DNA from: a virus
Virus record (IMG/VR): IMGVR_UViG_3300028025_000793
Location: 1 to 39,572 of that record
Strand: one strand, 5' to 3'
Length of the DNA stretch: 39,572 nucleotides
The translations under genes were made by a program, and so were the position numbers. This document shows, piece after piece, positions 20,464-30,188 of the stretch. The stretch's first letter is position 1; every line of letters begins with the position of its first letter. The notes beneath the pieces were generated by a model. It saw only the letters and a list, made by a program, of their open reading frames with translations. It did not search any database and was not told the origin of the DNA.

Positions 20464-21727
20464 AGGTGATTGGAACATTTGGCTTGCAATGGCAGGCCGT
20501 GGATTTGGCAAGACACGCTTAGGCGCAGAAGAAATAGCCTGGCAAGCAATACTGCAACCCGCTACACGGTGGGCAGTTGTAGCCCCTACATTTTCTGATG
20601 CAAGAGATACATGCGCAGAGGGTGAGTCAGGCATAGTTGCAATCTTGCAACGCTACCGAATGTTGGACAACTACAACCGCTCTCTTGGTGAGATCTTGCT
20701 CAAGAACGGATCTAAGATTAAATTATTTAGCGCAGACAACCCTGAGCGCTTCCGTGGCCCACAGCATCATGGAGCCTGGTGTGATGAGTTAGGTGCATGG
20801 CGCTATCAAGATGCCTGGGATCAATTACAGTTTGGATTGCGTTTAGGTCAAAAGCCACGAATTATTGTTACAACCACACCGCGCTCTACCGCTCTTATCC
20901 GCATGCTTGCAGGGCGTAAAGACGGATCTGTTGTTATCACCAGGGGATCTACATTTGATAACGCCGCAAACCTTGCCCCTAGCGCTCTTATTGAATTGCA
21001 AGCCCGTTACAACGGCACACGGTTAGGTAGGCAAGAGTTATACGGTGAGATTCTTGATGATGTTGAAGGCGCATTGTGGACTAGAGGTTTAATTGATCGC
21101 ACACGCATTGAAGTAGCACCAACTATGGCCCGTATTGTTGTTAGCGTAGATCCTGCCGTGACTAACTCAGAGAAGTCAGATGAAACAGGCATTGTTGTTG
21201 TTGGCTCTACATCAGATGGACAAGGCTATGTGTTGGGAGATTACTCATTTAGAGGATCACCGTTGCAGTGGGCTACAAAGGCAGTAGAACTATTTGATTC
21301 ATACAAGGCAGATGCAGTTTTGGTTGAAGTAAACCAGGGCGGTGACATGGTGGGCGCAGTGCTAAAGCAAGTACGGCCAACATTGCCAATCAGAGAAGTG
21401 CGAGCGCATATTGGAAAGAAACTACGCGCTGAACCAGTAGCGGCTATGTATGAGCAAGGCCGTATTCACCACATTGGTGAGTTAGCGGCGTTAGAAGATC
21501 AGATGTGTACCTGGACAGTTGATGAACCAAACTCACCTGACCGCATTGATGCAATGGTGCAAGGCTTTAGCGATCTGTTAGGAAAAGTTACAGTGAGCAA
21601 TTACTTTAACGCTATTGCTAATCATTGCCCTAGTTGCGGATTGCCTATGCCTAAATCATTTACACATTGTTCAGCATGTAGAAGCGCTATGATTAGCACA
21701 AATTCTGAAGTACCACAGGGAGCGTAA
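20297..21727 (+). CDS. Terminase large subunit
   Basis: A 476-residue packaging ATPase/nuclease. Start at ATG 20297 supported by GAGGTGG six bases upstream; ATG 20372 is an alternative. Walker A 'GRGFGKT' (residues 67-73), Walker B-like 'AWCDELGAW' (Asp163/Glu164), coupling 'IIVTTTPRS', and RNase H-like nuclease residues in 'VVSVDPAVTNSEKSDETGIV' and 'PDRIDAMVQGFSDLLG'. The last ~40 residues add a zinc-ribbon-like 'HCPSCGLPMP...HCSAC' tail, not usual in the family. It overlaps the small subunit gene by 167 bases. Confidence 0.92.
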   Translation: MTDQILTPKLKSTQNSLKQELSDIEMMLQPSPNSRIKASRWIWKHKLARKEQLPPEGDWNIWLAMAGRGFGKTRLGAEEIAWQAILQPATRWAVVAPTFSDARDTCAEGESGIVAILQRYRMLDNYNRSLGEILLKNGSKIKLFSADNPERFRGPQHHGAWCDELGAWRYQDAWDQLQFGLRLGQKPRIIVTTTPRSTALIRMLAGRKDGSVVITRGSTFDNAANLAPSALIELQARYNGTRLGRQELYGEILDDVEGALWTRGLIDRTRIEVAPTMARIVVSVDPAVTNSEKSDETGIVVVGSTSDGQGYVLGDYSFRGSPLQWATKAVELFDSYKADAVLVEVNQGGDMVGAVLKQVRPTLPIREVRAHIGKKLRAEPVAAMYEQGRIHHIGELAALEDQMCTWTVDEPNSPDRIDAMVQGFSDLLGKVTVSNYFNAIANHCPSCGLPMPKSFTHCSACRSAMISTNSEVPQGA

Positions 21728-22272
21728 TGGCCGACAATTACAACACAATAATTGATCAAGGCTCCGATTGGTTTCGCAATTTCCTGTACACACAACCTGC
21801 AACTATTACAAACGCAGTAGGCAACGGCACAACAGTTACATACACGGCAGAAAACGGATTTAGCGCAGGGCAAACTGTTTACATTGAAGGCATCATGCCT
21901 AGCCAATACAACTTAGGCAATGTAACAATTGCATCACGCACCGCATCACAATTTACAGTTACTAATCCTGCCACTGGTTTGTACATTCAAGGCGGAGATG
22001 CATTAAGCGCAGTAAACATTACTGGTTACACAGCCCGTATGCAGTTGCGCTCGCTACCTAATGACACAATTGCAGTTCTAACATTGACAGAGACAAGCGG
22101 CATTACAATTGATGGGCCTAGTGGAACTCTTGCAGTACGAGCAACAGCGATACAGACAGCGGCTATCATTGCAGGCCCGTATTATTACGATTTAGAAATA
22201 ACATCACCCGCTGGCATTAAAACGCGTATTGTTCAGGGTGAATTAAATGTAAATGCAGAGGTGACAAGATGA
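21727..22272 (+). CDS. Small structural protein with FCCH-like insert
   Basis: A 181-residue protein beginning at the TAATG junction with terL. The start 'YNTIIDQGSDWFRNFLY' and the ending 'GPYYYDLEITSPAGIKTRIV' are typical of small beta-rich phage proteins that attach to fibres or baseplates. Residues about 30-90 form a separate beta module ('TVTYTAENGFSAGQTVYIEG', 'VTIASRTASQFTVTNP') resembling the FCCH-type domain found repeatedly in viral structural proteins. It overlaps the collagen-like gene by four bases, so it may be its anchor. Confidence 0.6.
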   Translation: MADNYNTIIDQGSDWFRNFLYTQPATITNAVGNGTTVTYTAENGFSAGQTVYIEGIMPSQYNLGNVTIASRTASQFTVTNPATGLYIQGGDALSAVNITGYTARMQLRSLPNDTIAVLTLTETSGITIDGPSGTLAVRATAIQTAAIIAGPYYYDLEITSPAGIKTRIVQGELNVNAEVTR

Positions 22273-24407
22273 CATACAACCCAAATAACTTTTTAAACAA
22301 TCCAAATCCTGTTGGAACTCCAAATGTTATTGTTGTAACACCTGGCCCTATGGGGCAACAAGGTGTGCAGGGTATTCAAGGTATTTCAGGTAACTTCTCT
22401 GCTCAAGGTACGCAAGGTACACAGGGTTTACAAGGCGGCGGTTTTAACCAGGCACAAGGAACACAAGGTTTACAAGGCCCACAAGGAATAACAGGCGTAC
22501 AAGGTGCTAATGGTTTACAAGGTGTAACAGGTGCGCAAGGAACAACAGGTACACAAGGTTTAACTGGTGTTCAAGGTGTATTAGGTACGCAGGGTGCTAT
22601 TGGTGCAGGCATACAAGGCACTACTGGTACTCAAGGTTTAATAGGCATACAAGGATCAATTGGAATACAAGGCACAACTGGCGCTCAAGGTGTTCAAGGA
22701 TTAACAGGAACACAAGGCGCAATTGGAATTCAGGGTTTAACTGGTATTCAAGGTACGCAGGGTGTCTTAGGAGATACTGGTACACCTGGAACACAGGGAA
22801 CAATAGGATCTCAAGGTTTAACTGGTGTGCAAGGCGCTGTTGGTAACAACGGATCACAGGGAACAACAGGCAATACAGGATCTCAGGGTACAACTGGCAC
22901 ACAGGGCTTAACGGGTGCGCAAGGTACGCAAGGAATTCAAGGCAATGACGGAACACAGGGCATAACTGGTACTCAAGGAGCAACTGGTACACAAGGAACG
23001 CAAGGTGTGCAAGGTGTTAATGGCACACAAGGCGTAAATGGAACTCAAGGTATAACAGGTGCGCAGGGTTTAACTGGAATACAAGGTGTTACAGGCTCTC
23101 AAGGGCTAGATGGAATTCAAGGCACTGTTGGAGCGCAAGGAACACAAGGCGTACAAGGAACTATTGGTAGCCAGGGTGTTCAAGGCGTAAATGGTATTCA
23201 GGGTGTGCAAGGTAATACTGGTGCAAGCGGTACATCATCATCTATTTTTGATTATCTAGCAAGAACTAACTCACAAACACCTCCACCTAATGCTGGTGAC
23301 ATTAAATGGGATAATGCTACGCAGATCAGTGCAACAAACATTTATGTATCTCATTTAACAGACTCAAATGTGGACATTGATTTTCTATTAGCAAACATTA
23401 AAAACGGTGACATCTTCTTTATTCAAGATAGAAATAACTCTAATAACTATCAAGAATGGCAAGTAAACGGCACACCTACAAATGTTCCTAACAGTTACTT
23501 TACTTTTCCTGTTGCGCTCTTAGACTCAAGCGGAACAGGCACAACAGACTTTGCAAACGGTCACCCAATTTCTCTTATTACTCAAAGCATTGGTGTTCAA
23601 GGAGTTACTGGTGCGCAGGGTACGACAGGCGCGCAGGGAACTCAGGGCTTGCAGGGCGTTCAAGGCACTACTGGAATTCAAGGAACAACTGGAACGCAAG
23701 GACTTGTTGGCGCTCAGGGTCAAACAGGAACCCAGGGCATTGAAGGCTTGCAGGGTACTCAAGGAGTTCAGGGTGTAACTGGTTCTCAAGGACAAACTGG
23801 ATCACAAGGCTTAGACGGTATTCAGGGAACTGTTGGCGCACAAGGTTTAACTGGATCTCAGGGTATTACTGGCACACAGGGAACAGTGGGCGCGCAAGGT
23901 TTAGAAGGCTTGCAAGGAACTCAGGGAACTCAAGGTGTTCAAGGATTAACAGGTAGCCAGGGAACTAACGGAATTAACGGAACACAAGGCACTCAAGGAA
24001 CTCAAGGACTTGAAGGTTTGCAAGGTGTCACTGGATCTCAAGGTACTACTGGAGTAAACGGAACTCAGGGAACAACTGGTACTCAAGGACTTAACGGAAT
24101 TCAAGGAATTGAAGGACTACAAGGAATTACTGGTACGCAAGGTGTTCAAGGCGTAACAGGATCTCAAGGTGCTACTGGTGATACTGGTATTCAAGGAGTT
24201 CAGGGAACAACTGGAATTCAAGGTGCTAATGGAACTCAAGGAACGCAAGGAGTTCAAGGGTTACAAGGGTTGCAAGGAACTGATGGCCTACAAGGTACAA
24301 CTGGTTTACAGGGTATTACTGGAACAGGCACACAAGGTACTCAAGGTACTAGCGGTGTATCAACACCGATTCCATTTCAGGTTGGTTTAATGCTAGGTGG
24401 TATGTAA
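22269..24407 (+). CDS. Collagen-like fibre protein
   Basis: A 712-residue protein. Short non-repetitive N-terminus (1-25), then Gly-X-Y triplets to about residue 322, a globular insert (about 325-441, '[13 protein letters not shown]...', '[19 protein letters not shown]'), a second triplet block to about 695 and the end '[15 protein letters not shown]'. Triplets are mostly G-T-Q, G-L-Q, G-I-Q, G-V-Q and G-X-T/N: Gln- and Thr-rich with little Pro. Such triplets can form trimeric stalks. Known phage collagen-like proteins are fibres or neck/side appendages. Ends exactly where the minus-strand gene ends. Confidence 0.85.
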   Translation: MTYNPNNFLNNPNPVGTPNVIVVTPGPMGQQGVQGIQGISGNFSAQGTQGTQGLQGGGFNQAQGTQGLQGPQGITGVQGANGLQGVTGAQGTTGTQGLTGVQGVLGTQGAIGAGIQGTTGTQGLIGIQGSIGIQGTTGAQGVQGLTGTQGAIGIQGLTGIQGTQGVLGDTGTPGTQGTIGSQGLTGVQGAVGNNGSQGTTGNTGSQGTTGTQGLTGAQGTQGIQGNDGTQGITGTQGATGTQGTQGVQGVNGTQGVNGTQGITGAQGLTGIQGVTGSQGLDGIQGTVGAQGTQGVQGTIGSQGVQGVNGIQGVQGNTGASGTSSSIFDYLARTNSQTPPPNAGDIKWDNATQISATNIYVSHLTDSNVDIDFLLANIKNGDIFFIQDRNNSNNYQEWQVNGTPTNVPNSYFTFPVALLDSSGTGTTDFANGHPISLITQSIGVQGVTGAQGTTGAQGTQGLQGVQGTTGIQGTTGTQGLVGAQGQTGTQGIEGLQGTQGVQGVTGSQGQTGSQGLDGIQGTVGAQGLTGSQGITGTQGTVGAQGLEGLQGTQGTQGVQGLTGSQGTNGINGTQGTQGTQGLEGLQGVTGSQGTTGVNGTQGTTGTQGLNGIQGIEGLQGITGTQGVQGVTGSQGATGDTGIQGVQGTTGIQGANGTQGTQGVQGLQGLQGTDGLQGTTGLQGITGTGTQGTQGTSGVSTPIPFQVGLMLGGM

Positions 24408-25082
24408 CTAGCGAACCCACAGCATGCCAACATCAGCCGTTGGCCGCAGGTTTGCTACTTTCCAACCGCCATCAATCCATTCATCTGATGTGAGTTGATG
24501 CCAGGCATTTAATTGATTGACATTGTTTGGTTGCATATTGCCCCACACTTTAGGCTTTTGTAAATGATCAACAATGTATTGCGCGGCCATTTCTCTGTAA
24601 CCTAATGTGTATAAATAATCTAATTGATCTTCATGCTCATGCATGGTTTCAAATGTCCACTCAAAACAGATCATGCCTCCATAATGGCGGGTCATACCTT
24701 TCATCACTTGCCACTCAGCACCTTCAACATCAATCTTGATAAGATCAGGACTGCCGTATTTGTCTGCAAGGGTGTCAATCGTAATTGTGTTTACTTCAAC
24801 CTGACGGTGAGGCTTTCCTTTATATGGCATGCCGTCTTTAGTTAGCCAATCTTTATTTAGCGTACTTAATCCATCTTCATCTGCCTCATAAAACTTGATG
24901 CGTTGGTCATCTAAGTCACTCACAGCCATTCTTAAAGGGGTTACATGGGAGTTGTAGATAAAGTTCCCAACCAACTCTGCAAACACGCGTGGGGCCGCTT
25001 CTAAGGCTACAACGCGGTATCCCTGGTTTAACCCTGCAAGCACTGCATCACCGCGGTTAGCCCCAATATCAAACAGAAGCAT
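24408..25082 (-). CDS. FkbM-family SAM-dependent methyltransferase
   Basis: A 224-residue enzyme; ATG 25082 is chosen because GAAAGGA lies six bases upstream (an earlier in-frame ATG at 25097 adds five residues). FkbM hallmarks: 'MLLFDIGANRGDAVLAGL' (SAM-binding GANRGD), 'YRVVALEAAPRVF' (acidic residue for SAM ribose), 'PDLIKIDVEGAEWQVMKGM' and 'ICFEWTF'. FkbM enzymes usually O-methylate sugars or polyketides. Overlaps the TPR gene by 14 bases. Its stop touches the collagen-like stop with no bases between, and no terminator is seen there. Confidence 0.85.
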   Translation of the reverse strand: MLLFDIGANRGDAVLAGLNQGYRVVALEAAPRVFAELVGNFIYNSHVTPLRMAVSDLDDQRIKFYEADEDGLSTLNKDWLTKDGMPYKGKPHRQVEVNTITIDTLADKYGSPDLIKIDVEGAEWQVMKGMTRHYGGMICFEWTFETMHEHEDQLDYLYTLGYREMAAQYIVDHLQKPKVWGNMQPNNVNQLNAWHQLTSDEWIDGGWKVANLRPTADVGMLWVR

Positions 25083-25632
25083 TGGCAATCCTTTCAAGGT
25101 TGTGTTTGACGGCCTGGCGATACCCAGGTTCTAAGTACATGGCGTTTAATTTATTAAATATCTCAACGCTTTCATCTTTGCGACCTATCCACCAGGCGGC
25201 TACTGCCTTCTCAAAATACAAAACATATTGGCCTTCAAAACCAACGCTTACAGGTAGAGGTGAATTCAATTGCTGACGCAATCCTATGCTTGCCCAGGTG
25301 TAACACTCTTGCCACTGACCTAAACGCTCATGGAATTGGGCTAAAAGGAAATAACCTTCAGGGCGATATGGCAAGAAAGCGACAGCCTGCAATAAACAAT
25401 TAGTTACAGTGGCCTGGCGGTCATTTTGATCATCAAAACAATGTGCTACTTTCAATAGAGATGTGTACACAAGGCTAGGGTGTGACTCAATCCCATATTC
25501 AGCCGTACGCAGATAGAAAGAAACGGCTGATGCGGTTTGATTTTGCTTTTCGTACTCAACTGCTACATCAAAATTAAGCGTAGGATTAAATGGATCTTTG
25601 GATAGTTCTATAACTAATTCCTCAATTTTCAT
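25069..25632 (-). CDS. TPR-repeat protein
   Basis: A 187-residue all-helical protein with tetratricopeptide repeats: 'NPTLNFDVAVEYEKQNQTAS', 'EGYFLLAQFHERLGQWQECY', 'KAVAAWWIGRKDESVEIFNK' and the short 'YRQAVKHNLERI' cap. Such repeats often follow or are fused to glycosyltransferases (GT2, OGT-like) in cyanophages and bacteria, and bind protein or sugar-modified partners. AAGGAGG lies nine bases before the ATG. The start overlaps the preceding gene of the operon by 11 bases. Confidence 0.75.
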   Translation of the reverse strand: MKIEELVIELSKDPFNPTLNFDVAVEYEKQNQTASAVSFYLRTAEYGIESHPSLVYTSLLKVAHCFDDQNDRQATVTNCLLQAVAFLPYRPEGYFLLAQFHERLGQWQECYTWASIGLRQQLNSPLPVSVGFEGQYVLYFEKAVAAWWIGRKDESVEIFNKLNAMYLEPGYRQAVKHNLERIANASV

Positions 25633-26623
25633 ACGCTAGTGCCTCCTTAATCAGATCTTCAACTACACACCCTGGTACTTGCAATACAAAAGCGGCGTTA
25701 TCTTGAAAACCAAACGAAAGTAAAAGGTTGCCGTTATGTACTGCCGCCCCCACACAGAACTCAACGCGAGCATCTAGGAATGAGAATTCCTTACTTAGCC
25801 CTACAACATTGAGTTCCTGATCCCACACAACAAGGCGGTGGCGATAGATAGCATCTTTTTGTTTGAGGTAATTCTTAAATAGATCTACTTCATGGGTTAC
25901 AGAAATGTACATGTTGCCCCACCGTATGACCTGACTAGATCCACGCTGATCTTTAGGCGCTGGAATTGTGTGGCGCACAAATACTTGCTCACATTCTCCG
26001 CTTAATGGATTTGCGTACACTAATTCTGTTGGCATAGTCCATTTGATAAAGTGATATGGCTTATCTACAACAGGAACCCAATTTTTCTCACAATAAGATG
26101 TGTTTGGCTCAGGTGCTTTGATGCGCACACGCCTAGCCTCTTTAACAGTCCAATTATCCCAATCAATTTCTATACGGCTGTATTCCATGCGCCCCTGGCC
26201 ATTGGTTGTTGTATCTCTACGCACTCCGACTAGGTAGTAATCGCCTAACCACTGCACAACACGGCAATCTTCTTCACCTACAAACTCCCACAGAGGCGCT
26301 ACATCTAATTCAGATGTGTCCACTTTGGTGTGATGGGTCATTTCAAGATCATCATTCAGGCGGCACAAATAATTAACCGTGACTAGACGGTGATCTTTTT
26401 CAGGGTGCAGATATGACAATGGCCCAAAACGGCTAGGAAATTGTTGATTGTTTTCTGCATGGTAAAGCGTGTAATTAACATGCCGTAGGTTCACTAAGAT
26501 ATGCCCGTCATCATCAATAAAAATTGATGGGTTCATCAAACCTGTACCAGTAGTTAATCCGTGAGGAATAACCAAAGGTGCTAACTTGCCTCCATAATGA
26601 ACTGCCTTTTCCACTAAGTTCAT
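25622..26623 (-). CDS. Glycosidase-like five-bladed beta-propeller protein
   Basis: A 333-residue protein from ATG 26623; upstream in-frame codons exist (Met at 26662, 26746) but the segment before 'MNLVEKAVHYGGKL' does not look like protein and runs into the portal start. Blade-like motifs: 'MNPSIFIDDDGHILVNLRHV', 'EEDCRVVQWLGDYYLVGVRR', 'YCEKNWVPVVDKPYHFIKWT', 'GSSQVIRWGNMYISVTHEVD' and 'LLLSFGFQDNAAFVLQVP'. The 'EKNW.P' element is typical of GH43/GH130-like and related sugar-active propellers. It may cleave, bind or transfer glycans. Ribosome site not seen; a TATTGT hexamer lies seven bases before the ATG. Confidence 0.65.
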   Translation of the reverse strand: MNLVEKAVHYGGKLAPLVIPHGLTTGTGLMNPSIFIDDDGHILVNLRHVNYTLYHAENNQQFPSRFGPLSYLHPEKDHRLVTVNYLCRLNDDLEMTHHTKVDTSELDVAPLWEFVGEEDCRVVQWLGDYYLVGVRRDTTTNGQGRMEYSRIEIDWDNWTVKEARRVRIKAPEPNTSYCEKNWVPVVDKPYHFIKWTMPTELVYANPLSGECEQVFVRHTIPAPKDQRGSSQVIRWGNMYISVTHEVDLFKNYLKQKDAIYRHRLVVWDQELNVVGLSKEFSFLDARVEFCVGAAVHNGNLLLSFGFQDNAAFVLQVPGCVVEDLIKEALAYEN

Positions 26624-26706
26624 AAGCGTTACAATACATGAACTGGCAGAAATCGCTATCATTGCAACACGCCTGATTTCTAAGGGGCATAACAAGGGAG
26701 ATACGC

Positions 26707-28554
26707 ATGGGTCTGCGTGACCGTATCGCAAGAGCAATAGCAACAACTAACATTGAAAAAGGCCCTAATCTGCCTGCGGGTGCAACAACAATTGGCACTG
26801 ACGCGTTGATGGCACAAAGCGGTTTAGCAATGCAACAGACTTATGGCAACAATGTGGCTCTCCCACGCGCACCATTTAGCGCAACAGTTCCATTTGGCCC
26901 AGGCAATCCAATTATTCCTGGTGCAATTAACCCAATCAATCCTGCAACAGGCCGACCTGAACCGCGCCGTTATGAATACCAGGTTGCTCAAAACATCAAC
27001 ATTGTTCCAACGCGGTTGGTTCCATTTTCAACATTGCGAGATGCGGCAGACAGCATAGATATTTTGCGCCGTTGCATTGAAGTAACTAAATCAAAAATGA
27101 ACGGTTTACAGTTTGACATTGTGCTTGGTTCAGATGCATCAGAAAAGATTGCGGCTGAGTCAGGTGGCGATCATGTGCGCGCTATGGCTAAGGCCCGTGA
27201 AAAATACACAGATGAGATTAACCGCATGCGAGAGTTTTGGGAAAACCCTGACAAAGCAAACGGATACACATGGCAAGATTGGATTAACATTGCAATTGAG
27301 GACATTCTTGTAATTGATGCGCTTGCCGTTTACCCACAGCCAACAGTAGGTGGAGATCTTTATGGTTTCCAAATTCTTGATGGTTCAACAATCAAACCTT
27401 TAATTGATGATCGCGGTATGCGCCCTATGCCACCTAACGCGGCTTTCCAACAGATTCTTTATGGTTTCCCACGCTCAGAATTTGCCGCAACCGAAGAAGA
27501 TCCAAAAGCAGATGGTGAATTTACTTCTGATCAATTGGCTTACATGGTGCGCAATCGCCGCTCAACAACAGTTTATGGATTTAGCCCAGTAGAGCGAGCG
27601 CTACCTCTTGCAGACATTTATCTACGCCGTCAGCAATGGATTAGAGCAGAGTACACAGATGGTGTAATGCCTGAACTTATGTTTACAACTGATGAGGATT
27701 GGGGAACTAACCCTGATCTCTTGCTTGCTTATGAGCGTATTCTCAATGATGATCTTGCTGGACAAACAGAGCAACGCAAGCGCGCTCGCCTATTGCCAAA
27801 AGGTTTAACACCTATTGTTAATGAAGGTTATGGCGAGAAGTTTAAAGACACACTTGATGATTATTTAGTTACTTCTATCTGCGGACACTTTGGTGTACAA
27901 CCTGCCGAAATTGGTTTCTCTCCTAAGAATGGATTAGGTGGGGCTGGTTATGCAGAAGGTCAGGCAGAAAATGGAGAGGCGCTAGGTATTGGGCCTCTTG
28001 CTAACTGGATCTCTAAGCAACTGACAAACCTTTCTTACACATATTTAGGTATGCCGCGTGAACTTGAATTCAAACTGCTTACATCAGAGCGCAGAGACAC
28101 AGAAGAAAACGCTCGCAAGAATGAAATTGAAGTGCGCTCAGGCGGTAAGTCAATCAATGAACGCAGATCTGAATTAGGCTTGCCATTGCTAGATACACCA
28201 CAGGCTGACATGCCAATCCTTGCAACTGGAGGGGCTGTTTATTTATTCTCACCTGATGGATTGATTGATGCGGCTACTGCCTCAGTTGCTCCAACATTAA
28301 GCGGCCCTGATGCAACACCTGATGCACCTACAACCCCTGATCCTCTTGAGCAAAAGCCATCTACTGAAGTAACACCTGAAGAAGATGAAGTAAATGAAGT
28401 AAAAGCATTTATGAAATGGGCGGCTAAGGGTAAGCGCGCAAGATTATTTGAGTTTAAAGCACTTGATCCTATTGTGGGAGATGCGCTTAACCGTTGCGCT
28501 TTTGATGGTGACATAGAAACCGCTAGGGCGCTTGCTAAGGCTTATCTAACATGA
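26707..28554 (+). CDS. Portal protein
   Basis: A 615-residue protein with AGGGAG upstream of ATG. After a low-complexity N-terminus (about 1-85, Pro/Gly/Asn-rich) comes the portal core: 'LRDAADSIDILRRCIEVTKS', 'YTWQDWINIAIEDILVIDAL', 'RRSTTVYGFSPVERALPLAD', 'QWIRAEYTDGVMPELMF' and the stem/wing region with 'ICGHFGVQPAEIGFSPKNGL'. A Pro/Thr/Asp-rich tail with a short helical end closes it. The dodecameric ring forms the DNA entry vertex. The tail overlaps the MuF-like gene by four bases. Confidence 0.88.
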   Translation: MGLRDRIARAIATTNIEKGPNLPAGATTIGTDALMAQSGLAMQQTYGNNVALPRAPFSATVPFGPGNPIIPGAINPINPATGRPEPRRYEYQVAQNINIVPTRLVPFSTLRDAADSIDILRRCIEVTKSKMNGLQFDIVLGSDASEKIAAESGGDHVRAMAKAREKYTDEINRMREFWENPDKANGYTWQDWINIAIEDILVIDALAVYPQPTVGGDLYGFQILDGSTIKPLIDDRGMRPMPPNAAFQQILYGFPRSEFAATEEDPKADGEFTSDQLAYMVRNRRSTTVYGFSPVERALPLADIYLRRQQWIRAEYTDGVMPELMFTTDEDWGTNPDLLLAYERILNDDLAGQTEQRKRARLLPKGLTPIVNEGYGEKFKDTLDDYLVTSICGHFGVQPAEIGFSPKNGLGGAGYAEGQAENGEALGIGPLANWISKQLTNLSYTYLGMPRELEFKLLTSERRDTEENARKNEIEVRSGGKSINERRSELGLPLLDTPQADMPILATGGAVYLFSPDGLIDAATASVAPTLSGPDATPDAPTTPDPLEQKPSTEVTPEEDEVNEVKAFMKWAAKGKRARLFEFKALDPIVGDALNRCAFDGDIETARALAKAYLT

Positions 28555-30188
28555 TTGAGGGCGCTCTCAAGGCAGATGGGCGCATAGCGGCAAAGAACGC
28601 GGTAAAGATTAGAGCGGCACTGCGAGAGTTAGCCGACTACAAAAAACTGTATTTGCAATACCAGGAAACTATGCCCGAAAGTTCAGGCAACCTTGCAAGA
28701 GATAGAACCCGCGCTCGCGCATGGGCAATTATGAATGTGACGCAATTGCGTACAGAGGCACTTGCCTCATCTTTATGGCGCATGTGGGCAGAGGCTTATG
28801 TTCTAGGAACCGTTGCCGCTAGTGAATGGCTACGCATAACCCGTGAACTCAACAAGGCTGATGATGATGTAAGCGTTGATTGGGATAACTGGAAACCAGG
28901 AGACAGAGCCGCAACACTTATGTTGCAAAGGCCAAAAGCATTTCAAGAAATCTTAGATTCTACGAATGTAACAATCAGAGGATTAACGCAAACTAGCATT
29001 ACAGATATAGGCAACTCATTAGCGGAAGCAATTGACTTAGGTTTAGACGCATCTAGTGCGGCGCTTTTAATTAGCCGTAATGTGGCAAGCCCTGCGCGAG
29101 CGCTAACAATTGCTATTACTGAACAAAACCGTGTTATTTCTGCCGCAACTATGGCGCGTTACAAAGAGGCTGGATTAGAAAAACAAGAATGGGCCGTGTC
29201 AGATCCTTGTGATATTTGTGCTAAAAATGATGGAACCATAGTTCCTATTGGCACATCATTTCCATCAGGAGATACCCAACCTCCTGCTCACCCACATTGC
29301 CGTTGCGTATTGCTACCTGTAATTCCTGGTATGGAAGAAGATAACAATGTTGGTGGAACAGTTACAACACCAACAACTGATACTGATGGAGCAATTGCAA
29401 ATGAACCTTTTGAACCAGGTGTTGCTCCTCAAGGCGCATGGAAACCTGTAACAGAAGATAGATGGGTAGAGCGTCAAGAGGCTATTCGTTTACAGCGCGG
29501 GCTTGGGCCTGCAAATGAAAATCATTTGCGTATTATGCGTGATCAGGTAGCAGATGCAAAAGCAATTTATGAACGCGGGCCAAACATTGTTGTTTTAGGT
29601 AATGATGTCAAAACAGTAACAGAAGAAGCAATGGAACAATTTATGAAAAACTTTGATCTTGCTTATGAAAAATTACCTGAATGGCGAAGGGTTAGCCCTG
29701 ACGGTTCTTTGAGAGGTTATTCTTTAATTATCAACAACAAAGACCGCTCCCGCTCTGCTTTGGCTTATACTTACATAGGCCATGATTCTATTTGGTTCTC
29801 TCCTGGTGATGTCACTACTTCACTAAACCTACCTAAAGATTGGGCTGGTTGGTTTATGCCTGCGGCTAATAATGTTTCTGAAAATCTTTACACAATCATG
29901 CACGAATTAGGTCACACAACAGATAGTTATGTAAATGATAATAAACGCGGGTATGTAAGAACCCGTTTAACTCGCAGGTATAAAGAATTATTCTCTAGGT
30001 ACAGTCGTAAAAATACTAAAGAAACTTATGCTGAAGTTTTTGCCCAATGGGGATTGGGTGAAAAAAACGCATTAACTGAAGCCTATTCAGAGGCATTTGG
30101 TTGGAATTTATCCGCCACAGAGTATTACGAAAAGTTTGGCGAGTTTGAGCGTTGGAAGCCTAGTATGAGACCGTCAGGAGTGCGTTAA
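28551..30188 (+). CDS. MuF-like head morphogenesis protein fused to a zinc metallopeptidase domain
   Basis: A 545-residue protein starting at the ATGA junction with the portal. Residues about 1-258 form a phage Mu gpF-like minor head domain: 'ITEQNRVISAATMARYKEAG', then the zinc site 'SDPCDICAKNDG' (Cys220, Cys223) and 'PPAHPHCRCVLLPVIPG' (His249/Cys250/Cys252). After a Thr/Pro linker (260-300) the C-terminal part (about 300-545) contains 'IMHELGHTTD' (His451, Glu452, His455: HExxH) and a downstream acidic residue in 'ETYAEVFAQW' (Glu495). This is the gluzincin-like layout. MuF proteins can carry injected toxin or effector domains. Confidence 0.82.
   Translation: MIEGALKADGRIAAKNAVKIRAALRELADYKKLYLQYQETMPESSGNLARDRTRARAWAIMNVTQLRTEALASSLWRMWAEAYVLGTVAASEWLRITRELNKADDDVSVDWDNWKPGDRAATLMLQRPKAFQEILDSTNVTIRGLTQTSITDIGNSLAEAIDLGLDASSAALLISRNVASPARALTIAITEQNRVISAATMARYKEAGLEKQEWAVSDPCDICAKNDGTIVPIGTSFPSGDTQPPAHPHCRCVLLPVIPGMEEDNNVGGTVTTPTTDTDGAIANEPFEPGVAPQGAWKPVTEDRWVERQEAIRLQRGLGPANENHLRIMRDQVADAKAIYERGPNIVVLGNDVKTVTEEAMEQFMKNFDLAYEKLPEWRRVSPDGSLRGYSLIINNKDRSRSALAYTYIGHDSIWFSPGDVTTSLNLPKDWAGWFMPAANNVSENLYTIMHELGHTTDSYVNDNKRGYVRTRLTRRYKELFSRYSRKNTKETYAEVFAQWGLGEKNALTEAYSEAFGWNLSATEYYEKFGEFERWKPSMRPSGVR

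Noticed and set aside
22621-22992. Minus-strand Tyr/Leu-rich frame opposite the collagen-like gene (also 23526-23795)
   Set aside because: Direct consequence of the repeated Gly-X-Gln codons; repetitive and without start signals.
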